In this document: positions 54,330 to 63,739 of the stretch, piece by piece
Position numbering within the stretch: the stretch's first letter is position 1
Layout of the letters: each line of letters opens with the position of its first letter
Assembly (NCBI GenBank): GCA_965263285.1
Contig: CBDHHD010000016.1
Location: forward strand, 1,054,001-1,118,000
Origin: JASGCP01 sp965263285
GTDB lineage: Bacteria; Bacteroidota; Bacteroidia; Chitinophagales; Chitinophagaceae
Length of the DNA stretch: 64,000 nt
Direction of reading: 5' to 3'
Made by a program: the position numbers and the translations under genes
Notes under the pieces: model-generated
The model's database searches: none
What the model was told of the DNA's origin: nothing
Seen by the model: the letters and a program-made list of their open reading frames with translations, nothing else

Positions 54330-55151
54330 GGCTACATCCTTTTTTCAGGTGCTAAAAGAAATACAATTATAGTTACTTAGTCAACTCAATAGGTTTATTA
54401 ATTAAGTGTATAGATTGTCGAATAATTATAAGTATGAAAATAACAACTTTCAATTTTATCGCCAGCTCCCATTCATTCTCGCTAGCGTAGCGAGCAGTAG
54501 TAGAGACACATAGCAATGTGTCCCTACTTTTTATCTGCAGGCTTTATTTTTTCTTTCTTTTGTATCAAGACAAAAGGGCATAACGACTTTTTTAGTGAGC
54601 AGGTATTAAAATACACCTTTTTTTGTAATGACTCAGGTATAGATTCATTATTTGTTTTTTTATATCTTTTTCTTTCTTTTGTCTTGATACAAAAGAAAGA
54701 AACAAAGAAAAAATCAAGCCTGCAGATAAAGAGCTACAAAACTACGGCTCGCTACGCTAGCGAGAATGAATGGGAGGCGGTTAGGTATGAATCGTTATGA
54801 TGAGCTTATCCATCGTTATCTTTTATGTACATACTTTATGCTCATCATAACGATTCATATATAAAAATGTCCGCCTCCACATTCTCGCTGGTCGCTTCGC
54901 TCACCTCGTTTTGTAACGCTCTTTATCTGAAGGCAGTCCTCATCAGATATTTCCTATTATTTCCATGTTTATATGTATTTAATAATCCATGCTTCCAGCA
55001 CCTCAAAAAAAGCCGTAGCCAAAAATAAATTGGTTTTTTTAAAAATATATTATCTTTGTCATTACTCACTAAAAAAATCGTTATACCGACAAAAGAAAGA
55101 AACAGATATAAAAAACAAATAATTTTCCAGCACCTCAAAAAAAGATGTAGC
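54330..55151 (+). mobile_element. D-type core element interrupted by an A-type element
   Basis: Left D end (GGCTACATCCTTTTTTCAGG) at 54330, core flank and arm ('gctagcgtagcgagc'), then the inserted A element 54577-55087, then the hairpin half and an inverted D end to 55151. The outer flanks do not show a target duplication. Confidence 0.7.
54577..55087 (+). mobile_element. Nested mobile element, A-type ends (copy A5), inside another element
   Basis: 511 bp with perfect 8-bp duplication GACAAAAG (54569-54576, 55088-55095), inserted into the T/A hairpin of a D element. The left end begins GGCATAACGACTTT (one A-to-B-like change). The core is full and the promoter TTG (55030-55032)-N18-TATCTTTG (55051-55058) faces right. 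Confidence 0.9.
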
Positions 55152-55248
55152 TTATTGTTTATTAAAAAATATTTTGTAAACTATTTCCTTTATTTTCCCT
55201 CAATAATATGCTATCGTATAATAGTAGAGTAATGATTATATTGTTATT

Positions 55249-55959
55249 TCATGACAAAGAATGCTCTAATTGATCTTTCCATTTTTCCCATTGTGGTAAT
55301 AGTTTGTTTTGTAGCCCATAAAAATCTTTTGTGTGATTATGATGTACTAAATGACATAGTTCATGAATAACTACATAATGAATACTTGTCTTGGGTGCTT
55401 TAATTAATTCTGTATTCAATAAAATTTTACCTGATTTGGTACAACTGCCCCATCGTTTTTGCATTTGTTTGACACATAAGATAGGTTTTTGAATTTTATA
55501 TTTTTTGAATTTTTCTAATGAGCTATGCAACAATTCATCAAAAAGTAATATTGCTTTCGACCTGTACCATTCGTTTAATATATTTTTTAAATATAATGGT
55601 GATATGTTTTTAGCTGTGATCGTCATGATGCCTCTGTAAATCTTCACATTATCTTCTTTGCCTTTTAGAGTTTTCAATTTATATTGCCTTCCTAAATATA
55701 AATGCGTTTCACCATTTATAAATTTGCGTTGGGATGCTATAGGTTTGTATTGGTTAAAAAAAGCCTGTTGTTTTAGTATCCATTGGGATTTTGATTTTAG
55801 TTTTTCGGTAATATCGGTTAATGTTGAATCCATTGGTGCAATAACAATTACAGTGCCTTCGGGCAATACTTTTATGCCTAAAGATTTACGAGTGGTAAAT
55901 AAGAGATTATATTCAATTGTTTTACTACCATATTGTAATATGTGCGTCTCTTGTAACAT
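55249..55959 (-). CDS. YgjP-like (DUF45) metallopeptidase
   Basis: 236 residues. Zinc motif 'IHELCHLVHHNHTKDFY' (HExxH with a downstream His), 'KRWGSCTKSGKILLNTEL'. It has the YgjP/WLM arrangement. Its ATG overlaps the hsdR TAA (TAATG), so it is the last gene of the RM operon. Such metallopeptidases often travel with type I RM systems; a role in the complex is not proven. Confidence 0.88.
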   Translation of the reverse strand: MLQETHILQYGSKTIEYNLLFTTRKSLGIKVLPEGTVIVIAPMDSTLTDITEKLKSKSQWILKQQAFFNQYKPIASQRKFINGETHLYLGRQYKLKTLKGKEDNVKIYRGIMTITAKNISPLYLKNILNEWYRSKAILLFDELLHSSLEKFKKYKIQKPILCVKQMQKRWGSCTKSGKILLNTELIKAPKTSIHYVVIHELCHLVHHNHTKDFYGLQNKLLPQWEKWKDQLEHSLS

Positions 55960-58900
55960 TAATTGTATTTTAGTTTTGCAATTTTTATGATCTCCTCAAT
56001 GAGCTCATCTATTTTATCAAAAGAAAATTGTATGTCATATTGCTGTTGTTTTTCAAAAAGTAAATCATCCAAATAGTTCTTTATATTCTTTTCAATTTCT
56101 ACATTCATTTGCCAATCGATGATTAATGCACCATTTTCAAAAATTACTTTTTTTATACATTCTTCTATTTCAAGTGCTATATTAGCCTGAATATCTTTAG
56201 GGTTGGTTATTGCTGTAAAGCCTTCTTCCAATAAGCTATTTATTAAGTTATAATATGCAATTGCATTGGGTTGATCTTTTATTATAGAGGGTACATTCTT
56301 TTGCTTGCCTGTAAGAAATTGATTTTCGTAATCTTTGGCTTTTTGTAAATAATCTGCTTCATTAATTCTGTGTTGATGGTAATCATCAATTGCTTTTTTG
56401 ATGAGTGCAGACAATTTATTGTAGAAAACAGGATCTTCATTCATTTTTACATGAATAGCCTTCACCGTTCGGGTTGCAATATGGTCAGCTTTTGCTGCAT
56501 TGCTTTGTATTTTTTCAACTTCTGCCTCTCGTTGTTTTTTATCAAAAATGTTTACCGGTTCTGTGATTTTTAATATCTCACCCTGAGTAGTAATATGCTT
56601 ATCAATTAGTTTTTGTACTTGTATTTCATATTCTTTATAATCTATATTATCAAAATATCTGCGCTTTACATCCATGCGAAGTTGCAAAAAAAACTTGCTG
56701 TCTTTTTTGTATTTATCGATGCTTGTTTGATTGCTGATATCATTGAATACAACAGATGCCATAGCTAATTTGAATAAACGAAGAAAAGTGGATAGTTTAT
56801 CATAAAATGAATGTCTGATACGCTCATCATTTAATAGTTCTGAATAAGCTTCTGTATCATATTTGTTCTTGATAGTTTTAAATATATCCCATACATTACT
56901 ATGTGTTTGTGGCAATTTTTCAATTTCTTTATTGATGTTAATAATGGTGTCAACTAATTCTTCCTCATCAAAATCTTTTAGTCCACTATAGGTGTTCAAT
57001 GCATTGTCGAGGTTTTCGAGGTTGCCATAGTAGTCAATAATAAAACCATATTCTTTACCAGGTGCTACCCTATTTACTCTTGCTATTGCCTGTAACAATG
57101 TGTGTTCTTTTAAGCTTCTTGTGATGTATAATACTTGGTTATTAGGAGCATCGAAGCCAGTAATGAGTTTATCTACTACAATAATTATTTCAGGATGATC
57201 TTGCTTTTTAAATGCACTGATGACGGATTTTTCATAGATGACTGATTGCCCGTATTTATTTAACATTGCCGTATAAAACTTTTGTACCAGGTTTTTATTT
57301 TCTTCATAAGCATCTTCATAATTTTCCCTCATATCTGGCGCTGATATGAGTACATCGCAACTTACTTTACCTATTTCATTGATATAATCTCTGTATTTAA
57401 TAGCCGTTGTTTTATTAGGAGTAATTAATTGTCCTTTAAAACCAGTTCCTTGAATATGATCAGTAAAATGATCACTGATATCCCATGCCCTTGCATAAAT
57501 AATTTGGTCTGCTTTATTAAGTTGGCTGGCCGTACTGAATTTTCTTTTTAACGCAGCTTTCCCATAAGGTGTAAGTGGCTCAGATATTTTATCAAAAAAA
57601 GTGTCTAATGGTTGTTCATTTACTTCTATTAGATTGTGTCTCCCTTCATAAAGTAAAGGAACAACTGCTTTGTCTTCTACTGCATCAGTTATAGAATACA
57701 CATCAATGATACCGCCGAATTTATTGGCTGTACTTTTTTCTTTTTTCATGAGTGGGGTGCCTGTAAATGCAATAAAACAGGCATGGGGAAATACTTTTTG
57801 CATTTTTATATTAAAGGTACCATATTGGCTACGGTGCCCTTCATCTATTAATACAAAGATATGGGGAGATGTGAAACCATCTTTAGTTTGGTTAACAGCC
57901 GCTTCAAACTTGTGTATCAATGTTGTTATTACCGCATCTGTTGGACTGCTGATGAGTGCTATTAAGCGACTACCTGTTTCTGCTTCTTCAACTGGAACAT
58001 GGCATTTTTGAAAGGTTTCGGTTATTTGAGCATTTAAGTCAATGCGGTCAGTTACCAAAATTATTTTTGGATTTTTAATAGTAGCATTATTTGCTATTAA
58101 TTGAGCTAACATAACCATCGTAAGCGATTTGCCACTCCCTTGCGTGTGCCAAATTACCCCGCCTGTTCTTTTGCCATTTTCTCCTGCTACTGATATTTTT
58201 TTTAAAGTTTCTTTGATAGCAAAGAATTGCTGATATCTAGCGATTTTCTTTATACCATCATCATATACGATGTAATTAAAGATAAGGTCTAGTAAACGCT
58301 GTTTCTGACATAAACTGAATAATAATTTATCCTGCTCGGTAATTTTAACTTCTTTTTTCTCTAACTGATTAAAATAGTATAACACATTTTTAAATCGTTG
58401 GTTGAAGATAGCCGTTCTTTCGTTATTAGGTAGTTCATTGTTTTTTAATTCTCTTATAGTATCAGTATATTGTGTGTCTTCATACTTGGTTCTGAAGATT
58501 TCTTTCCAAATACTCCAGAATTCTTTTGAGGTGCCCGTTGTGCCAAACTTTGCTTCATTTACAGCAAGAGACATAACGATATTACTGTATTGGTATAATC
58601 CTCTTATGCCATCTTCTCCTTGGTTGCGCAGGTGCTGTGAAATGGCTTCATTTACTGGATCTTTAATAGCATTGCTCTTGCACTCTATTACTACCATGGG
58701 GATGCCGTTAATAAAAAGTACAATATCAGGTCGGTAATGGTCATTTCGTCCGTTACGCAAAACACTGTATTCTTCTGTTACATGAAAACTGTTGTTTTCA
58801 ATATGTTTCCAATCTATATATTGAAAAGAGAAACTTTTTTTATCATTTAAAATAGTTTGTTCAAGGCTCTTGCCCAAGGTAATTAAATTATAGAAAGCAT

Positions 58901-59183
58901 GGTTTGCTTTAATATAACCCCCTTGAATAGGTAATTCTCGCATAACTACAATGGCTGCATTGATATTACTCTCTGAAAAAGTAAATTCTTGTCCCTTGTA
59001 TTGAATGCTGTTTATTTTTTCTAATTGTTGCTTTAAGATGGGCTCAAGTAATATGTTACTTGTTCTACCATTACGCAGTTTCATTGCCTCGTCAGGGGTA
59101 AGGTAAGTGTAGCCCATTTTAATGAGCATTTGTAAGGCAGGTATTTGGGATATGTGGTCTTCGAGATAAGAGGGGGTAGGCAT
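55959..59183 (-). CDS. hsdR: Type I restriction enzyme, restriction/translocase subunit HsdR
   Basis: 1074 residues. N-terminal PD-(D/E)xK nuclease with Asp153 and Glu167-x-Lys169, SF2 translocase with 'TQGSGKS' (347-353), DEGH box (447-450) and 'FTGTPL'. The C-terminal helical part binds the M2S core. It cuts unmodified DNA at random distance after ATP-driven translocation. Full length. 26 bases downstream of hsdS. Confidence 0.97.
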   Translation of the reverse strand: MPTPSYLEDHISQIPALQMLIKMGYTYLTPDEAMKLRNGRTSNILLEPILKQQLEKINSIQYKGQEFTFSESNINAAIVVMRELPIQGGYIKANHAFYNLITLGKSLEQTILNDKKSFSFQYIDWKHIENNSFHVTEEYSVLRNGRNDHYRPDIVLFINGIPMVVIECKSNAIKDPVNEAISQHLRNQGEDGIRGLYQYSNIVMSLAVNEAKFGTTGTSKEFWSIWKEIFRTKYEDTQYTDTIRELKNNELPNNERTAIFNQRFKNVLYYFNQLEKKEVKITEQDKLLFSLCQKQRLLDLIFNYIVYDDGIKKIARYQQFFAIKETLKKISVAGENGKRTGGVIWHTQGSGKSLTMVMLAQLIANNATIKNPKIILVTDRIDLNAQITETFQKCHVPVEEAETGSRLIALISSPTDAVITTLIHKFEAAVNQTKDGFTSPHIFVLIDEGHRSQYGTFNIKMQKVFPHACFIAFTGTPLMKKEKSTANKFGGIIDVYSITDAVEDKAVVPLLYEGRHNLIEVNEQPLDTFFDKISEPLTPYGKAALKRKFSTASQLNKADQIIYARAWDISDHFTDHIQGTGFKGQLITPNKTTAIKYRDYINEIGKVSCDVLISAPDMRENYEDAYEENKNLVQKFYTAMLNKYGQSVIYEKSVISAFKKQDHPEIIIVVDKLITGFDAPNNQVLYITRSLKEHTLLQAIARVNRVAPGKEYGFIIDYYGNLENLDNALNTYSGLKDFDEEELVDTIININKEIEKLPQTHSNVWDIFKTIKNKYDTEAYSELLNDERIRHSFYDKLSTFLRLFKLAMASVVFNDISNQTSIDKYKKDSKFFLQLRMDVKRRYFDNIDYKEYEIQVQKLIDKHITTQGEILKITEPVNIFDKKQREAEVEKIQSNAAKADHIATRTVKAIHVKMNEDPVFYNKLSALIKKAIDDYHQHRINEADYLQKAKDYENQFLTGKQKNVPSIIKDQPNAIAYYNLINSLLEEGFTAITNPKDIQANIALEIEECIKKVIFENGALIIDWQMNVEIEKNIKNYLDDLLFEKQQQYDIQFSFDKIDELIEEIIKIAKLKYN

Positions 59184-59209
59184 AAATAATGAGGTGTTTA
59201 TTTTTTTTA

Positions 59210-60433
59210 TTATATAATTGTTTTAATCCTCCTTTTTCCCGTTAATAACTGTTGCATTAAACCCTTTTTTTGTTGTTGCAAAATTAATAGCTTTTGCTCA
59301 TAATTATTTAGCTCCGCTACGGCTGTGTCTAAAATGTTGGCAATGGATTGTTGTTCTTCTATGGAGGGGATGAAAAATTTAATACTAGATAATCCATCAA
59401 AAGAAAGTGAATCTCTAACACTACCTTGAACAAACATCGGTATGTGTCGAATGAACCAATATGATTTTAGATGATAGTATAAAAATTTTGAACTAATTAG
59501 TTTGTTGTTAGCTTCAAAAACAATATACATAGGACTCAATATTCCTTCATTAAAATTTATAAGTAAATCAAGTGACCCAACATTTACTCGTGATGGGTTG
59601 TATGCAAACTGTCCTTTTTTCACTATTTTATAATTTCTTAAATCGCTACTTGCTACTTCTCTATCAAATTGTTCTAATTGATTAATAAAACCACGAGCAT
59701 TAGTTACAGATAATACTTTATTGACTTTTAAATCTGTATTTCTAATTGACACTTCGTGGATAAACCGACTTAGGTTTTTATAATTATTGTCGTTCGTCCC
59801 CTCAAACCCTTTTACCCTCATTTTACCAGACAACAACACCCTTGCCAACCCCTTATTTCTTTCTTTTAATTTTTTAATAATTGCTTTGCATTTATCTATT
59901 GCAGTATCCCAAGTAGAGAGTATGGTGGCTATTTTTTGTTGCTCGGGGAGAGGGGGAAGGGGGATGAGTAAGTTTTTTATTATCTCTGCTGATAAATTTC
60001 CTTGCCCACCTTGTAAATAACTTGTAATTATAGTTTCCTTTTTATCTAATAGAAAATTGTAGATGAAATAAGTATTTAAAATTTTAGGTGGTTTAATACA
60101 AAGAATAGCTTGATTAATAGCACCATTTAGCTTTGATATGGCAACTTCGCCACTATTAGCACCATACAAAGCATAAAGCAAATCGCCTATACTCACCATT
60201 TTTGCAGATGAATTATTTAAAGCCTCTTGTGTAATAAATTGTTCTGTTTTGTCATAGTAAATCTCGCCTGATTTAATAAATGGAATATTTCCATTGTAAT
60301 ATTCTTTTTTTGAAGTTAATGGAGTTCCACCTGAGAAAAATGTACCCAGCTCCCCCAGTTTCTTCACCTCCCAATCTTCCGGAATCAGTCCAATAGGTGT
60401 TTGTTTATATTGTAACTTTCTATTTTTTGTCAT
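59210..60433 (-). CDS. hsdS: Type I restriction enzyme specificity subunit HsdS
   Basis: 407 residues with two target-recognition domains (about 15-165 and 215-355), each followed by a conserved helical region: 'LPPLPEQQKIATILSTWDTAIDK' and 'IPSIEEQQSIANILDTAVAELNNY'. It selects the bipartite recognition sequence for HsdM and HsdR. It lies 14 bases downstream of the metallophosphoesterase. Confidence 0.95.
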   Translation of the reverse strand: MTKNRKLQYKQTPIGLIPEDWEVKKLGELGTFFSGGTPLTSKKEYYNGNIPFIKSGEIYYDKTEQFITQEALNNSSAKMVSIGDLLYALYGANSGEVAISKLNGAINQAILCIKPPKILNTYFIYNFLLDKKETIITSYLQGGQGNLSAEIIKNLLIPLPPLPEQQKIATILSTWDTAIDKCKAIIKKLKERNKGLARVLLSGKMRVKGFEGTNDNNYKNLSRFIHEVSIRNTDLKVNKVLSVTNARGFINQLEQFDREVASSDLRNYKIVKKGQFAYNPSRVNVGSLDLLINFNEGILSPMYIVFEANNKLISSKFLYYHLKSYWFIRHIPMFVQGSVRDSLSFDGLSSIKFFIPSIEEQQSIANILDTAVAELNNYEQKLLILQQQKKGLMQQLLTGKRRIKTII

Positions 60434-60447
60434 ATAAAAATAATTTA

Positions 60448-61206
60448 TTACCCTATCTTAATTGTTTTTGAAGTATTAAAAATTTGAGGTTTATTTGGTT
60501 GCACATAACCTAACTGATTGGTAAGCATTTGGGTGTTGCTAATTGTAAAATCGGGTGTATTACAATGAGTATGCCCGTATATCCAAGCATCAATAGTTGA
60601 TGTTTCAATGATATGAGATAATTCAACTCCAAGTGCTTCACTTAAATCGCCATCTTCATACACGGGCGAATAGTTTAAAAAGGTAGGTATATGATGTGTT
60701 ACTACAACTGTTTTATTGGTAATATTGTGTTGTAATGCTCTTTTTATGTAGTGAACACTATTGTCATGTAGCTCATTGTATTTATCAACAGAAAAATGAG
60801 TACCATTGTATGTGATAACATGAAAATCGGTTAATCCAAATTTTATTAGCTCATTAGTCGGATTAACTTTTGACCATAGTGTAGAAAATATAAAGTTAAC
60901 ATATTGGTGTTTTACTGTTGTATTATTTACTAAAAAGATATTGCTTTGTATTTTTTCAAATAGCGTACCCGTTTTTGTAGTAGCGTCAGAATGGTAATAT
61001 TCATGGTTACCAGGTATCCAATAGGTAGTTTGAAAATTATCGGCGATATAACTGAAGAAGTCTTTGTGTTGATCCATGATAGCAAAGGGGACAATGTCGC
61101 CAGCTAATATCAATACTTCCCCGGCAATTGCTAAGGGATTAGCCCTTATAAATGCTTTGTTTTGAAGAAACTCTAAATGTAGGTCGGAAGCATATTGTAT
61201 TTTCAT
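60448..61206 (-). CDS. Calcineurin-like metallophosphoesterase
   Basis: 252 residues with the complete metal-binding motif set: 'SDLHLEF', 'LAGDIV', 'PGNHEYYH', 'VVTHHIP', 'YGHTHCN'. A cytosolic hydrolase, substrate unknown. It is placed between hsdM (about 60 bases upstream) and hsdS (14 bases) on the same strand, so it is probably part of the RM operon. Such cargo genes are common inside type I loci. Confidence 0.92.
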   Translation of the reverse strand: MKIQYASDLHLEFLQNKAFIRANPLAIAGEVLILAGDIVPFAIMDQHKDFFSYIADNFQTTYWIPGNHEYYHSDATTKTGTLFEKIQSNIFLVNNTTVKHQYVNFIFSTLWSKVNPTNELIKFGLTDFHVITYNGTHFSVDKYNELHDNSVHYIKRALQHNITNKTVVVTHHIPTFLNYSPVYEDGDLSEALGVELSHIIETSTIDAWIYGHTHCNTPDFTISNTQMLTNQLGYVQPNKPQIFNTSKTIKIG

Positions 61207-61265
61207 AGATTTGGATTTGTAGGATTTTATGATTAAAGGATTAATATAATCTTACCATCTTTACA

Positions 61266-62798
61266 TTATAAAAATCCTAATTCAGACAAATAACTTTCCA
61301 TTTGTTTTTCTGTTGTTGCTAATTGCTTTTTTAAGGCAATAATTGATTCTTGCGTAGCTTTAATATCCACTTCAGCTTCTTCTTCAAAAGTATCAACATA
61401 TCGAGGGATATTAAGGTTATAGTCGTTTTCAATGATATCTCCTATGGTTGCTCTATAGCTGTATTTGTCTTCAATAATCGTCCCCTTTTCGGTTGTTAAA
61501 GAGCTTGTTCTTTTAAATGATTGGTAGGTAGAAACAATATGTTGAATATCACTATTTCTTAACTTATTTTGATTTTTAGCGCTTTCAAATTCCCTACTAG
61601 CGTCAATAAAAAGTACATCTTTATTTTTATTTTTACCTTGGTTAAAGATAAGAATGGCAGCGGGAATACTTGTGCCAAAAAATAGATTTGCTGGTAAACC
61701 AATAACGGCTTCTAATAAATTCTCTTCAATGAGTTTTTTTCTAATTTGCCCTTCGCTACTACCACGAAATAATACCCCATGAGGAACAATAACGCCCACT
61801 TTGCCTACATCTTCGTAAGTAGTTTCGATCATGTGGCTGATAAATGCGTAGTCGCCCTTGCTCTTGGGAGGTACGCCTCTGTGAAAACGATTAAACTGGT
61901 CAGAAATGGCTGTATCGGCACCCCATTTATCTAAAGAAAAAGGTGGATTGGCAACTACAATATTAAATTTCATTAGTTGATCTTTCTCTAACAATTTTGG
62001 ATTATTAATGGTATCGCCCCATTCTATAGTAGCGCTGTCTTGTTCGTGTAAAAACATATTCATTCTACACAATGCCCAGGTGCTACCGTTGTTTTCCTGA
62101 CCATATAATGAATAGTTTTTTCCATTTATTTCTTGAGCAACTTTAATTAGTAAAGAGCCTGAGCCACAAGTGGGGTCGCAGATACGATTACCTGGTTGTG
62201 GATCCATTAATTTTGCCAATACCGTACTTACTTCACTCGGTGTGTAAAACTCACCTGCTTTCTTGCCTGCTTCTCCTGCAAATAATGAAATAAGGTATTC
62301 ATAGCTATCGCCAATAATATCGTTGCCCTCTAAATGTGATGGTTGTAAATCTAAAGCCGAAAAGTCAACTAATAGATTCTTTAAAATTATATTGCGTTGC
62401 TTGGTTTGCCCAAACACGGTTTCGGAATTAAAAGAAATGCTTCGAAATACCATGGCTAATTTATTACGGTTGTTATCTTCCAAAGCTGTTAAGCCAATAT
62501 CAATTATTTCACCAATATTCGACTCGTTGCGTTTTTCATAGATATAGTCAAAGCTGCTTTCTGTTGGCAGTATAAATCGTTCTCTTTGTAATTGTCGCTG
62601 TACCATATCTTTATTATTGGGATACTTTTGTTGGTAATGTTCTATTTTATCTTTCCATACATCTGATAGGTATTTTACAAATAACAAGGTGAGTACATAA
62701 TCTTTATACATGCCACTTCCCATTACAGGTCTAAGACTATCGCATGCTTTCCAAACAATGTTGTTAATTTCTTTTTGGGTGATTTTATTTTCTGTCAT
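61266..62798 (-). CDS. hsdM: Type I restriction enzyme methylase subunit HsdM
   Basis: 510 residues, N6-adenine methyltransferase. SAM-binding 'DPTCGSGSLLIKVAQ' (208-222) and catalytic 'NPPF' (284-287), with the N-terminal HsdM helical domain and 'AGEFYTPSEVS' before motif I. A coiled C-terminal end contacts HsdS. Length typical. Confidence 0.97.
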   Translation of the reverse strand: MTENKITQKEINNIVWKACDSLRPVMGSGMYKDYVLTLLFVKYLSDVWKDKIEHYQQKYPNNKDMVQRQLQRERFILPTESSFDYIYEKRNESNIGEIIDIGLTALEDNNRNKLAMVFRSISFNSETVFGQTKQRNIILKNLLVDFSALDLQPSHLEGNDIIGDSYEYLISLFAGEAGKKAGEFYTPSEVSTVLAKLMDPQPGNRICDPTCGSGSLLIKVAQEINGKNYSLYGQENNGSTWALCRMNMFLHEQDSATIEWGDTINNPKLLEKDQLMKFNIVVANPPFSLDKWGADTAISDQFNRFHRGVPPKSKGDYAFISHMIETTYEDVGKVGVIVPHGVLFRGSSEGQIRKKLIEENLLEAVIGLPANLFFGTSIPAAILIFNQGKNKNKDVLFIDASREFESAKNQNKLRNSDIQHIVSTYQSFKRTSSLTTEKGTIIEDKYSYRATIGDIIENDYNLNIPRYVDTFEEEAEVDIKATQESIIALKKQLATTEKQMESYLSELGFL

Positions 62799-62804
62799 AA
62801 TAAT

Positions 62805-63389
62805 TTAATTAATGATTTTTGATAATGCTGTTTGAAATACTAATTGCTTTTGTTTTATTAGATTTTCGCTCAATTCTATGTCTTTAACATATAGCTCTTG
62901 CAAAGTAACAATTTTTTGTTGTTGTTCAATGGGTATTAAGTTAAAGGCAAAATCTAGTAATTCGCTTTTCCGAATAGAAGGAATAGAGCTACCCGCACCT
63001 GATTGTTGAAAGTGAAGTTGGTTTTTGGGCATGTTAAGAACGGCAACTAGATATTCTGGAATTACTTTTTTAAGATCTAATTTTATTATAAAGAAAATAG
63101 ATGATGCCACAGCCTTACCAAATTCAGATTTATATAAGGTGGCAAAAAATCGAAATCCTTTTGCCGCAAAAAGAATATCGCCTGGTTGTAGGAGATTTTT
63201 CGTTGTTTTTTCATCTTCTTCTAAATAAGTGCTATGATCTGTAGTCAACCTGCCGAAGTCGTTAAAATGTTTAGCTTGCAAATAGGCAATTGTGCCTTTT
63301 GTAGCAGGTTGTGCATAGTAACCGAAATGAATTTGAGCAATATCTTTTAAAGTTATTTTCATTTTTTTAATCTTTGTATTTTTTTTCAA
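62805..63389 (-). CDS. Half-size HsdS-like protein with one target-recognition domain
   Basis: 194 residues, about half an HsdS: one TRD ('KDIAQIHFGYYAQPATKGTIAYLQAKHF' to 'SGAGSSIPSIRKSELLDFAFNLIPIEQQQ') followed by one helical stretch. It sits 6 bases upstream of hsdM, while a complete HsdS lies at the other end of the operon. An internal ATG at 63362 is possible, but the promoter box at 63416-63423 fits 63389. Could dimerise to a second, symmetric specificity or act as a modulator. Confidence 0.85.
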   Translation of the reverse strand: MKKNTKIKKMKITLKDIAQIHFGYYAQPATKGTIAYLQAKHFNDFGRLTTDHSTYLEEDEKTTKNLLQPGDILFAAKGFRFFATLYKSEFGKAVASSIFFIIKLDLKKVIPEYLVAVLNMPKNQLHFQQSGAGSSIPSIRKSELLDFAFNLIPIEQQQKIVTLQELYVKDIELSENLIKQKQLVFQTALSKIIN

Positions 63390-63415
63390 ATTTTTAATTT
63401 AATATTAATCATTTG

Positions 63416-63423
63416 CAAATATA
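63416..63423 (-). promoter_or_regulatory. -7 box of the RM operon
   Basis: TATATTTG on the minus strand, about 27 bases before the ATG at 63389. No TTG at ideal spacing. Confidence 0.4.
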
Positions 63424-63529
63424 GTATAAAAAATGAATTTAAAAAAATAAATTTTATTGTAGATATATTCTAAAATAAATGTATTAAAAAATTTAGGAAT
63501 GATTGAATTGAGGGGGGTAAAAGATTTTG

Positions 63530-63739
63530 GGTATAACGACTTTTTTAGTGAGCAGGTATTAAAATACACCTTTTTTTGTAATGACTCAGGTATAGATTCA
63601 TTATTTGTTTTTTTATATCTTTTTCTTTTTTTTGTATCAAGACAAAAGAAAGAAAAAGATATAAAAAACGAGTATGAGCCTATACATGAGTAGTGCCATT
63701 TATTAAAAACCTCTTAGCACCTTAAAAAAGGATGTAGCC
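63530..63739 (+). repeat. Fragment: A-type left end joined to hairpin and D end
   Basis: GGTATAACGACTTTTTTAGT at 63530, GTAATGACTCAGGTATAG, a rearranged T/A hairpin, then CCTATACATGAGTAG and an inverted D end to 63739. The palindromic core and right A end are missing. Confidence 0.65.

Noticed and set aside
2019..63739. CRISPR array as an explanation for the many repeats
   Set aside because: The repeats are hundreds of bases long, dispersed in both orientations with target duplications and no regular spacers; no cas gene is present.
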